Positions 21,885 to 34,663 are shown, counted from the first letter of the stretch. The stretch: DNA of 64,000 bases from Phoenix dactylifera (GCF_009389715.1 NC_052393.1:3162001-3226000); one strand, 5' to 3'. Notes: generated from the sequence alone by a model not told the origin. Translations and numbers: made by a program.

Positions 21885-24800
21885 TCACAACCTCCTTCCT
21901 GGTCTTGCAAACCTCCGGGCCACTCCAAAAATGACTGCCTTGGTCAACAGGCCATGGTCGAGACTGCATGCTAGGGCCACAGCACCACCAATTACAAGAA
22001 ACTTGGGTATGCTATCTGCCCAATTTTTATGTTTCTCTGCTTCTACCACTTCTGAGGATGAACAGGTGCCAGCTTCCGATGTTATTAGATCATCAGAACT
22101 GAACTTGGTGTTGATTTGTGCCATGAAGGCGCACCGTGATGGTGGCTCGTGAGACCTCCTGGCGATCTGGTAGGCTCGGAAGCCAGGTTCAATCCTTTTG
22201 ACACAACCCCACATCCCCTGCCGGACACCCAGTTTCGCTAGCTCCCATGGGATGCCCATATCCTCGTGATGGAACAGTAGCACCTCACAGGCAGTCAACT
22301 GGCCATCCCCTCTCCTCGACTCAACTGTTAAGAAGCAACAAAAGAATGAATACTGTTGTGGTTCGAAAGGCTCTAGAGAATTTTGAGAGGCATATGTCTG
22401 TTCATATGTTTATGGAACAAAGGGGAAAAATGGTACAAGAATGGACGTCAAACCTGCACGAATGCACCAGCTGGAGTAGTACAAGTCGACACGCCTGGGT
22501 TTGTCGCGTCTAGGTACAGAGAGGCATGGAACTCCCTGGAACACAGAGACCAGATGTCAGATATCGCTAAAGATAATAACAACAGAGAAGTTAAAAAGGT
22601 ATGTAGGATATGTGAATATATAAGTGAGATGAGATCTGGTGTCGCTAGAAGCAAATTCAAATGCCAGACATGGGCGATTAATGTTTATATGTTGCATCAT
22701 GTTGTTATTTTCATTTAAAACGAAAGAACCAATGAAGCACTATAACAAAATGATGGTAATAATCTCAAGCGGGACAATGGGAACAAGTTCCAGTGCAAAT
22801 GAATATGCAATTTTTGGCACCACCTCCACACGGCCAAAAATTAGAGAGAAGAAAACAGGCATATGGTTGCACAAGCATCAAAAGGTATACCAGCCAGATA
22901 ATACTAGAACATAAATAAAATGATTCTCTTATCTTTAATTATCAGACAAGAAGTGAGCCCGAGAAACATGTCTGACCTAAATTAGAAAGTTTTAAGCAGC
23001 AGAATAGGCAATACATGTATCGAATATATAATGTTCTCGATTAAGAGTTAAAAAACATGAGGCTAAATTAAAGCAGCTTAACTTGGGGAGAAGAAAGGAA
23101 CTTCTATTTCATGTTAAATAAATAGATAATGAGAGGAGAGGAGGAGGAGGAGGAGGAGGAGGAGGAGGAGGAGGAGGGGGGGGGGGGTTCTAGACATGAC
23201 CATGGAGGATCAAGAGAGAATTCTATAGTAATAGAGAAAAGAGGATGTATAGAAGGCTTGCAGATTTAAGTCTAATTAAGCAAGATTTGAAATTGTTAAC
23301 ACCAAAAAAAAAAAAAAAAAGAGAAAAAGATCATGATGATAAAAGAGATAAAAGAGACAGTAACACAGCTGATTGAGAAGGCTCAGTTGGACGTATACTT
23401 GAGCATAGAATAATTTTTTTAATCACAACTACAATGATCTAACACATGCTAAAAAGAACAATGATCTAACACATGCTAAAAAGAAAACTATCTAACAATG
23501 TTAATTCGCTCTATAGTCTATGCTAACGATACAGCCAGCACAGGGGAGCTGAACAGAATAGTGACAGAAATTCTTAGTGTTCAACATTTGATTCACCAAC
23601 CCCTGGGCAACCGAATAAATTAAACCACCGAAGTTCACATTTTTGCAGTTTGTAGTAACTTGACTAGGACTTGCTAGAAGTAAAAACAGCTGTTTTAGTG
23701 CACTCAGCACCCTAAAGGAAAAGCCAGTCTCCATTGAACAAGTTTCAGGAAAGTAAGCAAATAATTCAATAGTTGAACTGTAGACAACATAAGATTTTTT
23801 AGGGAAAAAAAAAGAGGTGCTCTTCCTCTGGCATACCGTGAACATGCAGGAAATTTTCACAACACTTTCTCGTATTACCTTTTTTTAATATTAACCTAAT
23901 TTCCCAGGTTCATGGATAAAGAATTCCTCCTATTATCTACAAAACTCATTTCGGTTATGATGATGTGGAATTATTGCTTAAACCGGACCTTTGGAGAAGT
24001 TAAACAATATTTCCATTTAAAATAACTCAGCTTTATCTACATGTTAAACAGTTGCACTAAATTAGGAACCCAACAGCTCCCAGATGTGCCTAAAGAAAAT
24101 TTTGCATGTTATCCATCTACGAACAAGACACCATTTGGAACTATTAAATCACATAGCAGTAATTTTAGAATTGCCGAGTAGAGAATAAGCAATTTAGTGA
24201 TTCTCTTCAGGGTTTAGATGATATTCACATTTTGCATAGCATTCTAAGCAACAAAAACAGTGCATACTCTAGTTAACCCAACTGCTGCTAATTTACTATA
24301 TGTTTAAGCACCTTTACATCATTCTCATTAGATAACCAATTTTTCTTCATCTCAAACTACCACCTTGGCAGGAGATTGGAAATCTCATAATAGGACATAT
24401 TCTACTGCAAGAAACACAGATATTTTTTTTTGCCTCGCCCTTAAAATCAAGAGTACTGTCCTATATACATCTGGTCAGTTTGATGTGCGAAAGTATGACT
24501 TCTTAAAGCTCAAAACTTGTACGAACAAATCTTTGACATTAATCAGGTGCTTAAAATGAAAATTAGAACCCTGATGGAAATTGGAACCTGTATTATTGGT
24601 TACACAATATAAGTTTCCATAACGATGTGCAACCTTCCAAAATCTTTCCAAAATTACAATAAGTTCATATGAGAGAGTAGCATGAGAGGTTTAATCCAGC
24701 AAACAGCAATCATCTTACAGGCAAAAAATATTAGGCAACAAGTCAGAATCCAACACAATCTTAATAATCAAAATATGTATTGCTGGTAAAATACAACCAA

Positions 24801-26312
24801 CTGTCAATCAATGGCTACCTATAATCTTCATCTCGCTGGAAGAAACAGAGATGAACCTATAAATTAGAATTATGAACACAGAGCAGTGTAAAAAAAAATA
24901 GCTGCACATTGTAATAATCAAGTTAAAAGAAAGAAAAAGTACCACACACTGTAGAAACTTGTAAGAAATAGAAGATTTTTTTTTAACGGAAATTCTAAAC
25001 ATAAGCAATTGTCAAAGGAGGACAAAAAAGCAACATGATCCTATATGTTCCTCTACTCATGAGCCATAGAGTTCATCTCATCTTTCCAGAGATGAAATTT
25101 GAAGAAAAGACGAAGGCATCCGAATGTGATGAATTTATAGAAAACAACTAAAGCAGATATACTTTTACTGTCCATTTTCCTCCTTACCTTAGTCACACAG
25201 TAATATGTTCTTCCCGATTCCCATATCCGACGACCGATGATGTACTCTCTGTTGCTGCAGAACAATGGAAACTGCCAAGCAGGAGAGAGAGAACAAAAAA
25301 CATTAGCAAACACAAAAACAGCCAGATTCATAACATTTAAAGAAATCCCAAGAAAGAGCTCTCACACCTTTCGAATCCAGTGAACTACCATCGTCCCCGT
25401 GGTTGGGCATTCCTTTAGTGTGTCGTGGTAGAGGAGCATGTCGTCCCACCCATTCTTGATCCGGAACTCATCATCCCAGAAGAAGTCCCTCACAATCTCT
25501 GGTATTGCATCCTCGAAGACAGTTCTACTGCGATATTGCGGAGGACCCGTCTAGCATGAACAAACGCTAAGCTGAGCCAACTGAACAAATGCTTACAAAT
25601 ACTCGAGACAACATACTAGACCAAAAAGTAGCACATCCCGAATCCAATTCATAACCCCTATGGGAACTCCTACCACAGAAAAATCTAAACAACTTAATTG
25701 CGCCGGCGCGAGATTCCACAAACTTAAAGCAGAAACAGACAATTAACACACTCCCAATTGAAGCTGCATACCTCAGGATCTCTCCGCCATGCCTGATAGC
25801 TCATGTTCGGCAAGGTCCGGTCCATCATCTTGTGCCACACGGGCCCCCCGTCGGTCACCTCGACAAGCTTGTACAGGTGCTCCAAATCCTCCTCCGTCAC
25901 CGCCAAGTTCTCACTTTCCGCATCTGGAGGACTGGATAATCCACAAACATCAAACACCCTAGGCAAACCCATGGGTACGAAATTAGATCGAAACCCTAGA
26001 CAAAACGACTTACCACACGGCGACCATCTTGGCCTCGCTTCCAGAACTCTTGCCGGAAACCGAGCAAGTGACGCTGCCTGGCAGCTGAGCCTTCAAAGAA
26101 TCGACTCTCGACGTCACAGGGCGACCACCCAGAATGGCCTTCTCCCCGCCTAGGAGACCCGCCGCCCATCTCGGCCTCCACGCCCACCCCACAAAAAGCC
26201 CTACAAGAACCGCGATCCAGAGAGGGGCGGCGAACAAGGCGAGCTCGGTGACCACGTCGCCGACGGTGGGCTTCCTCAAGATCTCAATCAGCGCGTCCAG
26301 AATCAATGCCAT
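21885..26312 (-). CDS. START-domain membrane protein (CP5 / PC-TP-like family)
   Basis: Six exons join in phase: 26312-26014, 25931-25772, 25550-25368, 25271-25188, 22535-22454 and 22324-21885, giving 415 residues. All introns are GT-AG. An N-terminal hydrophobic segment (about residues 19-44) anchors the protein. A START lipid-binding domain follows, with EDLEHLYKLVEVTDGGPVW, WDDMLLYHDTLKECP, CSNREYIIGRRIWE, RRVDLYYSSWCIRAVESRR and GMWGCVKRIEPGFRAYQ blocks. A second hydrophobic stretch near residue 380 precedes the basic tail ARRFARPGRRL. Plant relatives such as At3g23080 and At4g14500 are annotated as lipid-transport START proteins; their ligand is not established by this sequence. The start ATG at 26312 opens the hydrophobic N-terminus. 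Intron 5 is 2.65 kb. Confidence 0.9.
23130..23187. repeat. (GGA)n microsatellite followed by a G run
   Basis: About 13 GGA units run into an uninterrupted G tract, within intron 5 of the START-domain gene. Nothing else of note lies in that intron. Confidence 0.85.
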
Positions 26313-26900
26313 CTATCTATCTATCAGGAATCGATAACCCAAGAAAACAAACAGCTGCAAGAACCCACCGAGATCGATCCTCGGTAGGGTCGGAATCGCA
26401 CGGCAGAAGAGCTTCGGAGCGATTCGAGGCTTTCCACAGCTCAATCGGCCCGCTCTTTATCCGGAGAGAAAAATATCACCATCCAAAAAGATAAAATTAT
26501 AAGGGAAAAGAAACGGTTGTGGAGGAAAGAGGCGGAGGAATAGAGAAAGCGAGAAGAGGATAGAAGACAAACGAGCCTGGCGGTATTTGGGGAGTTCGGA
26601 TAAGGATTTCAAGAGAGAGGCGTGGAGGCGTCTAATTAGATTACCGTAGGGACACCCTTTCTCCCCTTCTTCCCCTCTCTAACTCGCTAAATTTGGCGGA
26701 GGAATAGAGAGGATAAGAGAAAAGAAGACAAACCCTAAAGAAGAGAAGAGACGAGATATAGAATAAGGTAAAAGAAGGGTATGTGCGTTTGGTTCTTGGC
26801 TTGGAGGAGGAATGGAAGGGAGTCTTTTATACGAGAGGGATCGAGGGGCTCTCACGTTTATTTGTACCGCGTTATTGTTTATCCCGTTCGCTGACACGGG
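26313..26900 (-). promoter_or_regulatory. Probable 5' UTR and promoter region of the START-domain gene
   Basis: On the minus strand this region is CT-rich with repeated TCTTCTC and CCTCTATTCC tracts, as often seen in plant leaders. Two related AATAGAGA-type blocks (around 26533 and 26700) suggest a small duplication. I could not fix the transcription start. Confidence 0.4.
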
Positions 26901-28780
26901 TGCAGCGGGCGCCCCGGACCTTTTCGCACATCGATGCGGTAAGTAACGTGCATATCAAAATGGACGGCGGGGATTGGTTTGACGCGAGCGGGTTTGGGCC
27001 TTTGGGGTGCACCAGCTACACGCTTTGATTGACGGTGGAAAAGTATTTGGACGGAGAGAGCGACGAAGTCCAAGTTGGACCCCCGACGGAAGTTGAGTAA
27101 CCGACGGACTTTTGTTGCAACCATGACATCCGGACGTGATTCTTCTCGTCAGACTGAAAATTCCAATATATTTAAATCAAATTACAAAAATCCCGATAAA
27201 TCCATAGCCAATTTCTATAAACTAGACTGCAGTGTTCTTTAGTCTTTTAAACTATTTATCATAATATAGGACTTCATCAAAAAAAAAAATTAGCGGGAAG
27301 TATTTTTTAAATTTTTTAGTTCTACATAAGTACCCAAATTTTTCTCAATGAATAACTGATATTGGACTAATACATGCTCGCACGAATTCTCACAGAATTA
27401 GGCATGTATGTTGCCATAGAGTTGATGCATTGGAGAGCATGGTTTTAATAGGATTAATTAAATTCAATTGATTAGCAGTTTTAGATTTTTTTTGTTGTTG
27501 GTTCTTTTTCTGTTGGAGGTTCCCATGTCATCTTGGAAAGCATATCTATTGTCGGTATTGACTGATATTCCTTGCTTCTCTGTGGGAGATTTGGACGCAA
27601 GTTATCTTCGCAGAAAATCATTAGATATTTCATTAACAAAGGAAGCCTGATGCTGTAGAGTAGAGCAGTTGACAGGAAATAAATAAAATTTCTTGAAAAT
27701 AAAGGAGAATGAGATCCATAATATGGACGCCTAAGGAAGTGTTCCTAAATGTTTGGCAAAGGAGCGAGCTATGTTTCTTTCTCAAACGCTGCGTCTTTTC
27801 CACTTGCATGAGGGAATGGTTGAATTCAAGTATTTAACTCCATTTATTGTTTGAGTCGTACCATTTCTTAGCACCACTTGGAGCAATTTTTTTTTCTTCT
27901 TATGAGCCCACTATCTTAACCAACTGGACTCCAATGCACCAATTGAAACTTTGCTCAGTCTTGCTCCTCTTTCGAGAAAGTCATTAAGTTCAACATGCAT
28001 CATTCTGGGTTACTTGCTCCAGAGAGATACAATGATGAGCAGCGGTTGGTGGGAAGGATGCAATCTCGAATAAAAAAACACTGCTATGAGAAGGTGAGAA
28101 TTAGGTGGGAGCTATTAGATGATATAATTATAAATGTATATTGGTTAAACTTGATTCGGATTCAGATTGTGTTTAAATATAATATATTCCTTGAAAATAT
28201 TAATTAAGCCATTAATATTATATGCTAAATGTTCGAGAACCACAATGAGACATTTTATAGCAAAACTTAGTATGCTAAAATTTCTCATGATTTTTCAAAT
28301 ATTTTTAAGGAAAGAAATAATTTTTAGTTCATAGATAATCCACATACTTAAAAATATGATCAAAAGTGCAAACCTTCGGATGGAATCATTTGTTATTGCT
28401 TTTGCATCGTGTGCTCTATTGAGAATGTGAATGATTCACCTTTGAATGGATAACAGGCAAAACCTTGCAAACATAGTACAAAATAGCTTAAAATTTAGCG
28501 TGGAATTATCCTATCCAAAAAATTACATACATAAATATTGCTCATGAAGCATATCCCTTGCTCACTGGAGAACCCGGAGAAACACCAAATACTCCGAGTA
28601 GAGCTTTTTAGCTTTCCCAAAAACCTTGTATTCTTCTAAAAAAGGTCAGTGCACGCAGATCGCTCACGCTTTAGTCTCATACATCCGAACAAAAATCATA
28701 TGCCGCGGAACTTATGTTTTGTCATATTTTCTCTAGCGCATATTTTAAAGGAAAAACTCATAAGTCAAATAAGAATAAAG
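26901..28780. other. Intergenic region between the START gene and the LTR retrotransposon
   Basis: The first 230 bp are CpG-rich and may belong to the upstream promoter. The rest is AT-rich. No open frame shows a known domain, and I recognise no repeat. Confidence 0.4.
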
Positions 28781-28785
28781 CTCCT
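28781..28785. repeat. Target-site duplication, left copy (CTCCT)
   Basis: CTCCT directly precedes the TG that starts the left LTR and is repeated exactly at 36865-36869 after the right LTR. Confidence 0.9.
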
Positions 28786-30002
28786 TGATGCGGGATGAAT
28801 GCGAGGGATTTAAACATAAGGATTATCAGTAAGTTATGTTGATTAACTAGCCTAATAGCAGCAGAAAATTCAGTCACATATGGGATAAGAAAACATTAAC
28901 ATGAGCATAGTAATTTCAAGACTAGTTACCCGCATGTACTAATTCATTTAGGACTTAGAAGAATGGACCGTTGTGGTTGAGAAACCACTTGATTAGGACA
29001 CTTCCTTCAATAAATCAGACCTAGAGTTGAGGTTTACCAAACATTGAACTTCTGAAATTTTTTTGGAGGAGGATCCTTGATCTCACTCTCGAAGGTTGAT
29101 GATTGGATGACCAAGCTTCATCTTCCGTTGCAACAGGGCCCTTTTGCTATTGATTTGGAAGGATAATTGACCCAATGACATGGAGTACTTTAAGGACCTG
29201 CAAAGAAATAGGGATTAGAACTTTGGCGTGAGAGGGGAATGGAAATCACAAAAGAAAAAGGAGGCGAGAGGAGGTAGGGCAGCGGTGGATGTGGTAGTGG
29301 CTTTAGGGCCTCACGCCCAACTTGGAACAAGGGCCTCACGCCCAACCTTCTCTCAAGGTGACAAAGCAAGATTGCTAAGGAAGAAAGAAGCACTTTTTAT
29401 TCATTCATCAATTGAAATTACAAGATATCATGAGGAGGTATTTATAGACTTTCCTCATGATTTAAAATTTAAACACATAATGAATGGCGCTCCACATTTG
29501 AAGGCTTGGTTGCTAGAGAAAAGGAAAGAAAGTTGGCCGGCTTTAAGGGGGAGGATTTGAAAAGTTGTTGGCTCCCATTTGAAATTTTCTTGCATTTAAA
29601 TTGTGGCCGACCTCTTGGACTTTGAATTTGGGTGACGTGTCAACTTGTATGAGGTGGCATGGTGATTGGTTCTTCTGATGAGGTGGCATGACGTTGCATT
29701 GGTTTCTTTGATGAGATGATGTGGTCGGCTCCTTATGCTTGACTTCATCCTGGTTGGCGTGCTTCCATTGGTTGGAGTGGTGGTGAGGTGGCCAGCTGAT
29801 GTTGATGTGGATGCCGAGGTGGTGCTCCAAGAGTGTGCAAAGGTGGTGGTAGAAACATGCAACATGTCCTGACTTGGCTTGCTTTCTGACTTATTGAGGC
29901 TTGCTTTCTGACTTATTGAATTTATTTACAGGACTCGATCAAAGCCACAGTGACCTTGAGTTAATTGATTGGAGTCTTTTCTGGATTCTGGTGCCCGCAC
30001 CA
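28786..30002 (-). repeat. 3' LTR of the gypsy element
   Basis: 1,217 bp, TG...CA. In transcript direction it contains a TATAAATA box at 29446-29439 and AATAAA at 29401-29396, placed as expected for the U3/R promoter and polyadenylation signals. Confidence 0.95.
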
Positions 30003-30139
30003 ATTCTCCCGGGGTGGGAAGAATTCGACTCTGTCGAACAGGGGTTGGTTTGGCTGTGGTACTTTTCTAGGAGATCTGGGTTAAGTCTCTGTAGGTCCTC
30101 TCGAGTAATCCATGAATCATCAGATTTTGGTCGACCCTC

Positions 30140-33100
30140 CTAGTGAACCAAATAGCGTTGGTACCCTTTGTTCCGGGTGGTGATAGCTTGATCATCCAAA
30201 ACATGTTCAACCCTATCTCTCGATTCTGGAAATGTGGCTGGAGGGCACTCAGGTGTGGGTTCACTCTCAATCGGAGCATGATCAAAAGGCTCACTAGGTA
30301 TCAATGTTGGTCCCTTATACTCTATAAGGTCTGAGATGTTGAAGGTCGAGCTAATACCAAAATCAAGGGGTAAGTCAACCACATAAGCGTTAGGTTCAAT
30401 TTTCTTTAATATCCTAAATGGACCTGCACTGCGGGCATGCAATTTTTTCATAGTTCCCGGGGGAAACCTTTCAGGTTTTAGTCTAATCATTACATAGTCT
30501 CCTTCAATGAATTCCTTAGCCCGTTTGTGACGATTAGCTGCTTGCGCATAAGCTTTGTTACTCATGTCAATTTTCTTACTGATTTCATTATGTAAATCCC
30601 TGACATGTTGTGCATATGATTCTGCTGTCTCTGAGACTCGTGCATGTGAGGGTAATGGAATAAGATCTACAGGTTTCCTAGGTTTATATCCATGGACAAT
30701 CTCAAAGGGACTCTTTCCTGTGGATCTATTGACTGAGCTGTTATAAGCGAATTCAGCGCGTGATAATAGGAGATCCCAGTTTCCTAGGTTGTCACCGACA
30801 AGGCATCTCAATAAGTTCCCTAGACTCCGATTAACGACTTCGGTCTGACCATCAGTTTGAGGGTGGTAGGCAGTGGAGAATTTGAGTTTGGTTCCTAGCA
30901 TATGCCAAAGGGTCTTCCAGAAATAGCTAGTGAACTTAACGTCTCTATCTGATACGATGGTCTTGGGTAAACCATGTAGCCTAACCACTTCATTTAGAAA
31001 AAGTTTAGCTATTTTTGAGGCATCATAAGTCTGGGAACAAGGTATGAAATGTGCCATTTTGGAGAATCGGTCTACCACGACATATACTGAATCATGTTTT
31101 CTCAGGGTTTTGGGTAATCCTAACACAAAGTCCATGCTAATATCTTGCCAAGGGCATTCGGGGACTGGTAGGGGAGTGTATAGACCGGTGTTTTGTCGTT
31201 GTTGCTTTGCTGTGGTGCAGGTTCGACATCGGGCTACTATTTGGGCAACGTTTTTCTTTAGACCTGGCCAAAAGAACTGGTCTTCAACTTCTAAGATGGT
31301 TTTGTTCCTACCAAAATGACCAGCTAGGCCTCCTGCGTGGATTTCCCAAACTAGAAAGTCTCGGGTGGAGGTACGGGGAATGCACAACTTATTTCCTTTG
31401 AAGAGGAATCCGTCGTGAATGGTAAAATCGGAAAATTGGCTCGAGGGTCCTTGACGGATTGATTGGTAGGTTTCCTTAAAGTCGGGGCAATGTTCATACT
31501 CCTCCTTGAGCCTTTCAAAACCTATGACTTCGGTACTAACAGAAGTGAGGAGCATAGATCGTCTACTAAGGGCGTCGGCAACACGATTTTCTTTTCCAGC
31601 CTTATGTTTCAGGACGAAGGTATAGGCCTGGATGTACTCTACCCATTTCGCATGTCTAGGGTTCAACCTTTTCTGAGAGTTGAGGAAACGTAGGGCTTCA
31701 TGATCGGAGTATAGGACAAACTCTAGTGGCAGAAGGTAGTGTCTCCAGTACCTTAGGGCTTGGACCACTGCATACAACTCTCTATCGTAGGTAGAATACC
31801 TTAGCTTGGCATCGTTTAATTTCTCACTAAAGAATGCTACTGGGTGGTTTTCCTGACTTAGAACGCCTCCAATCCCGACTCCTGATGCATCACAGGCAAC
31901 CTCGAAAACTTTGGAAAAGTCGGGTAATCTCAATATAGGTGCTTGTGTCATCTTGTCCTTAATCTCTCTAAAGGCCTTTTCAGCTGCCTTGGTCCACTCA
32001 AAATTTCTTCTCTTAAGGCAATCAGTAATGGGGGCGACAATTGTGCTGAATCCTCTAATGAATCTCCTGTAGAATGTGGCTAGACCATGAAAGCTACGAA
32101 CGTCATGAATGTTTTTGGGTACTGGCCACTCGATTATGGATTTGACTTTTTCGGGATCGGCAGATACTCCTTCAGTGGTCACGACAAATCCTAAAAAGAT
32201 AGTCCTATGTGTCATGAATTCACATTTCTTTCGATTAGCATAGAGGCTATCTTGTCTAAGTGATTGACAAACTTGTCTAAGGTGATTTAAGTGGTCATCT
32301 TTTGTTTTGCTATATATAAGAATGTCATCGAAATAGACCACTACAAACTTTCCAATGAATGTCCTTAAAACTTGGGTCATGATCCTCATAAAGGTACTAG
32401 GTACGTTGGATAAACTGAAAGGCATCACTACCCATTCAAATAAGCCGTCCTTAGTCTTAAAGGCGGTTTTCCATTCATCCCCCGGCCTAATTCTTACTTG
32501 ATGATAGCCACTCTTAAGATCGATTTTGGAGAATACCGTGGCTCCGGCCATCATATCTAACATGTCGTCTAGACGGGGAATAGGAAAACGGTATTTGACG
32601 GTAATCTTATTGATGGCACGACTATCTACACACATTCTCCAAGTGCCATCTTTCTTAGGGGTCAGAAGGGCAGGTACTGCACAAGGACTTAAACTCTCCC
32701 TAATGAACCCTTTCCTAAGTAACTCGCCAACTTGCTTTTGCAATTCTTGGTGCTCTGAAGGATTCATCCTATAATGGGATAGATTGGGCAAGGTGGCTCC
32801 TGGAACTAGGTCTATGGCATGCTGAATGTCCCTTAAAGGTGGTAGGTTGTCAGGAAGATCTTTAGGAAATACATCTTTGAACTCCTCTAAGATTTCAACC
32901 ACTTCTTGAGGGTGTGCTACTGGGGTTTGGTCCAGGGTCTCCTTAACAGCCAACATCCAAATGGGTGAACCTTCATTGATCTCTTGCTCTAATTCCTTAG
33001 CATTGATTAGGTTCAATCCAGGTTTCTTTTCCTTCAGACTACTACTAGCTCCCCTCTTAATGTTGTCCTTAGGTGGGGTAGGGTGAACTACAATTTTCTT

Positions 33101-34642
33101 TCCATTATGATTGAAGGAACATGAATTTGATCGTCCAAACAGGGTAGCATCATGATCGTATAGCCATGGTCTGCCTAGGATAATGCTACTTACTCCCATA
33201 GGAAGGACATCACACCATACCTTCTCCTGATAGGATTGGAATTGTATCTGGACTTGGCATCTAAGTTTAATGGGTATTGAGGTCGAATTTATCCAAGATA
33301 CCTTATAGGGATTGGGATGGGGTACGGTAGGCAACCCTAAACTCTTGATGGTGTTGGTTGATATGGCATTGACACAGCTTCCACTATCTAAGATGATTTT
33401 GCAGGCTTTTTCTCCTATTTTGATAAAGGTTTGTAGGATGTTGGTCCTACGCCAATCTTCTTGTTCTTTAGCCTGGGTCAATATACATCTCACAACTTCT
33501 AGAAATTCAGACGTCTCAATGATTTCTTCCTCTTCTTCATATTCATCTACCAAATTGGTCTCTGCTTCGTAGACTTCTTCTCCATAATTCTCTAGGGTCT
33601 CAGGATCTTCTTCTTCTACTTCTCCTATGTGTAACGCTCTAGTGGGGCATTGGCTTGCATAATGTCCTATTTTATGACACCTAAAACAAGGGACATTGTT
33701 TTCCTTTCTACCTTCAGGGGCTTTTCCTTTGTCGTCCCTACGAGCCTGTGGAGTGATAGGATTGGGTCTGTGTGATGGGTTTGAACTTGGGTTTGGCCTG
33801 CTTCCAGGGTTGCTAATCCTATTGGGTTCAGGTCGTCGAAAAATGGGTCCCCTCTGGAATCGTTCGCAGTCTCTGGCAATCTGGTAGGCTTGGTCTAAAT
33901 CATGAATTTCCCTTAAGAACAATTCCCTTTGAATGTCCTCCTTAAGACCAGCTCTAAACCTAGATAGGGTTACGGCTTCTGACTCGACTATGTTGCACCT
34001 CATAGCGAACTCATCAAATTTGGCAATGTATTCAGATACAGTTTTCCCTCCTTGATTTAATCTTTGCCATTGATCTAGTAACCTCTGTTCGTAGGATAAT
34101 GGGACGTATTTCTCTCTTAGCTTAATTTTCATCTGTCTCCATGTATTGATAGGTAGTTCTTCTCTTTGCCTAGTGATCCTCTCAATATTTCCCCAGTATA
34201 ACCTTGCATGTCGTGTCAACCTAAGCTTGGCAAATTTGAATTTTCTTTCTTCCGACATTTCATACCACTCAAAATATTGATCCATGTCATTTTCCCAATC
34301 AATGTATACCTTAGGGTCTAGACTTCCTTCGAAGGAGGGTGCATCAAGTCTGATACTCCTAAGGGCTCGTTCATCCTGGTCTACATGATCCTGTTGTGGT
34401 CGTCGCTGATTATGTTCAGGAGTGAAAAGGTGGCGATGGGGTTGGGGTGTCAATTCAGGTTCCACGCGGGTCTGTTGATTTTCCTCTAGGGTTCCTAGCC
34501 TCTCCTCAACTTGATCAAACCTATTGTTCAATTGTTTGAACTGCTCAGTCATAGTCCTTAGGATGGTCTCAAGATTGGGGTCCATGGCTTCAATGGGTTG
34601 TGTATGTGATGGGTTGTAGGGTGATCCTGATCTAGTTGTCAT
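30140..34642 (-). CDS. Gypsy gag-pol polyprotein (in-frame TAG in the chromodomain-like tail)
   Basis: The open frame from the ATG at 34642 encodes 1,500 residues. A retrotransposon gag domain lies at about 90-260. A CX2CX4HX4C zinc knuckle (CFRCHKIGHYASQC) is at about 319-332, and an aspartic protease with DSG near 419. Reverse transcriptase has its VVYFDDILIYS active site near 770. RNase H begins near 915. The integrase has an HHCC finger near 1100-1142 and a DDE triad near 1171, 1232 and 1268. The GPF module (AGPFRILKKIEPNAYVVDLP) follows. The frame stops at TAG (30142-30140) inside a sequence whose continuation in the same frame resembles the end of a chromodomain. In RT the usual PFGLSNAPSTF is PFSLSNVPSTF, which may lower activity. 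Confidence 0.93.
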   Translation of the reverse strand: MTTRSGSPYNPSHTQPIEAMDPNLETILRTMTEQFKQLNNRFDQVEERLGTLEENQQTRVEPELTPQPHRHLFTPEHNQRRPQQDHVDQDERALRSIRLDAPSFEGSLDPKVYIDWENDMDQYFEWYEMSEERKFKFAKLRLTRHARLYWGNIERITRQREELPINTWRQMKIKLREKYVPLSYEQRLLDQWQRLNQGGKTVSEYIAKFDEFAMRCNIVESEAVTLSRFRAGLKEDIQRELFLREIHDLDQAYQIARDCERFQRGPIFRRPEPNRISNPGSRPNPSSNPSHRPNPITPQARRDDKGKAPEGRKENNVPCFRCHKIGHYASQCPTRALHIGEVEEEDPETLENYGEEVYEAETNLVDEYEEEEEIIETSEFLEVVRCILTQAKEQEDWRRTNILQTFIKIGEKACKIILDSGSCVNAISTNTIKSLGLPTVPHPNPYKVSWINSTSIPIKLRCQVQIQFQSYQEKVWCDVLPMGVSSIILGRPWLYDHDATLFGRSNSCSFNHNGKKIVVHPTPPKDNIKRGASSSLKEKKPGLNLINAKELEQEINEGSPIWMLAVKETLDQTPVAHPQEVVEILEEFKDVFPKDLPDNLPPLRDIQHAIDLVPGATLPNLSHYRMNPSEHQELQKQVGELLRKGFIRESLSPCAVPALLTPKKDGTWRMCVDSRAINKITVKYRFPIPRLDDMLDMMAGATVFSKIDLKSGYHQVRIRPGDEWKTAFKTKDGLFEWVVMPFSLSNVPSTFMRIMTQVLRTFIGKFVVVYFDDILIYSKTKDDHLNHLRQVCQSLRQDSLYANRKKCEFMTHRTIFLGFVVTTEGVSADPEKVKSIIEWPVPKNIHDVRSFHGLATFYRRFIRGFSTIVAPITDCLKRRNFEWTKAAEKAFREIKDKMTQAPILRLPDFSKVFEVACDASGVGIGGVLSQENHPVAFFSEKLNDAKLRYSTYDRELYAVVQALRYWRHYLLPLEFVLYSDHEALRFLNSQKRLNPRHAKWVEYIQAYTFVLKHKAGKENRVADALSRRSMLLTSVSTEVIGFERLKEEYEHCPDFKETYQSIRQGPSSQFSDFTIHDGFLFKGNKLCIPRTSTRDFLVWEIHAGGLAGHFGRNKTILEVEDQFFWPGLKKNVAQIVARCRTCTTAKQQRQNTGLYTPLPVPECPWQDISMDFVLGLPKTLRKHDSVYVVVDRFSKMAHFIPCSQTYDASKIAKLFLNEVVRLHGLPKTIVSDRDVKFTSYFWKTLWHMLGTKLKFSTAYHPQTDGQTEVVNRSLGNLLRCLVGDNLGNWDLLLSRAEFAYNSSVNRSTGKSPFEIVHGYKPRKPVDLIPLPSHARVSETAESYAQHVRDLHNEISKKIDMSNKAYAQAANRHKRAKEFIEGDYVMIRLKPERFPPGTMKKLHARSAGPFRILKKIEPNAYVVDLPLDFGISSTFNISDLIEYKGPTLIPSEPFDHAPIESEPTPECPPATFPESRDRVEHVLDDQAITTRNKGYQRYLVH

Positions 34643-34663
34643 ACAAGGCTCAAGACAAAACAA

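Noticed and set aside
30143-33887. Plus-strand frames of 60-90 residues
   Set aside because: All are shadows of the gypsy polyprotein on the other strand.
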